Assembly: GCA_016763955.1 (NCBI GenBank)
Contig: JAESSU010000348.1
Location: 1-5,621, forward strand
Length of the DNA: 5,621 bases
Direction of reading: 5' to 3'
DNA from: Phycisphaeraceae bacterium
GTDB lineage: Bacteria; Planctomycetota; Phycisphaerae; Phycisphaerales; Phycisphaeraceae
The notes below the pieces were generated by a model, which saw only the letters and a list, made by a program, of their open reading frames with translations, was not told the origin of the DNA and made no database searches. Every line of letters begins with the position of its first letter. The first letter of the stretch is position 1. Shown piece by piece: positions 5,454 through 5,621 of this stretch. A program made the position numbers and the translations under genes.

Positions 5454-5621
5454 TAAATTATTTAACTTAATAAATAGCAAGATGAAAGATTATTTTTTAT
5501 TTTGACTAATATTTCTAGAAACATTTATAATTGTGTCAGTGACAGAATAAAGAATTCCTAAGATAAATAAATCTCTCAACTAAACAGATTTCTTATGGTT
5601 GATATTTTAATAAATAGATAA
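5454..5621 (-). promoter_or_regulatory. AT-rich leader / presumed promoter of the long fibre gene
   Basis: 168 bases with no credible gene on either strand. It is AT-rich, with A/T runs such as caaaataaaaaataat (minus strand) about 40 bases before the start at 5453. No AAAATTGA early motif and no Shine-Dalgarno are visible. The distal part may include the 3' end region of the next gene to the right; no strong stem-loop was found in it. Confidence 0.35.

Noticed and set aside
5534..5544. Inverted repeat tgtca-g-tgaca in the leader of the long gene
   Set aside because: Only 5-bp arms with no extension; expected by chance.

Overview
The window most likely comes from a large DNA virus of a protist (a mimivirus-like or other nucleocytoplasmic giant virus). 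This is an inference. The supporting signs are: all genes lie on the minus strand and are separated by very AT-rich gaps (about 20 % G+C over 1187-1260 by hand count); neither preferred start has a Shine-Dalgarno sequence in front of it; and AT-rich perfect inverted repeats sit at or just past the ends of both completed genes, as in the 'hairpin rule' for mRNA 3' ends described for Mimivirus and reported in other giant viruses. A phage cannot be fully excluded, because the protein modules are of the kind common in phage tail fibres.

Transcription runs right to left. 5454-5621 is an AT-rich leader with no gene. 4914-5453 encodes an N-terminal anchor-like module. 1420-4947 encodes an 1175-residue Gly/Ser/Thr/Ala-rich repeat protein. 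The two frames overlap by 34 bases, and the protein motif continues smoothly from one frame into the other at position 4941. I read them as one fibre gene of about 1344 codons broken by a one-base frame change, or joined by an unusual recoding event. A 14-bp stem-loop (1329-1363) follows. After a 233-bp gap that also holds a 22-bp perfect palindrome comes a second, complete 353-residue paralogue (125-1186). It has the same N-terminal module, a much shorter shaft and the same C-terminal head. Its stop codon lies partly inside a 20-bp palindrome (106-125). At the left edge (about 15-105) is a decayed third copy of the C-terminal head, nearly identical to the end of the long gene but missing 17 codons and out of frame.

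Together this is a small tandem family of fibre-like structural proteins: N-terminal anchor, beta-solenoid-like shaft of 15-18-residue repeats with a GG-x-V-x-I pattern, and C-terminal head. The family seems to change by gain and loss of whole shaft repeats and by duplication of head modules. A role as virion surface or host-attachment fibres is inferred from architecture, not proven. No RNA genes, CRISPR arrays, insertion sequences or enzyme genes are visible.
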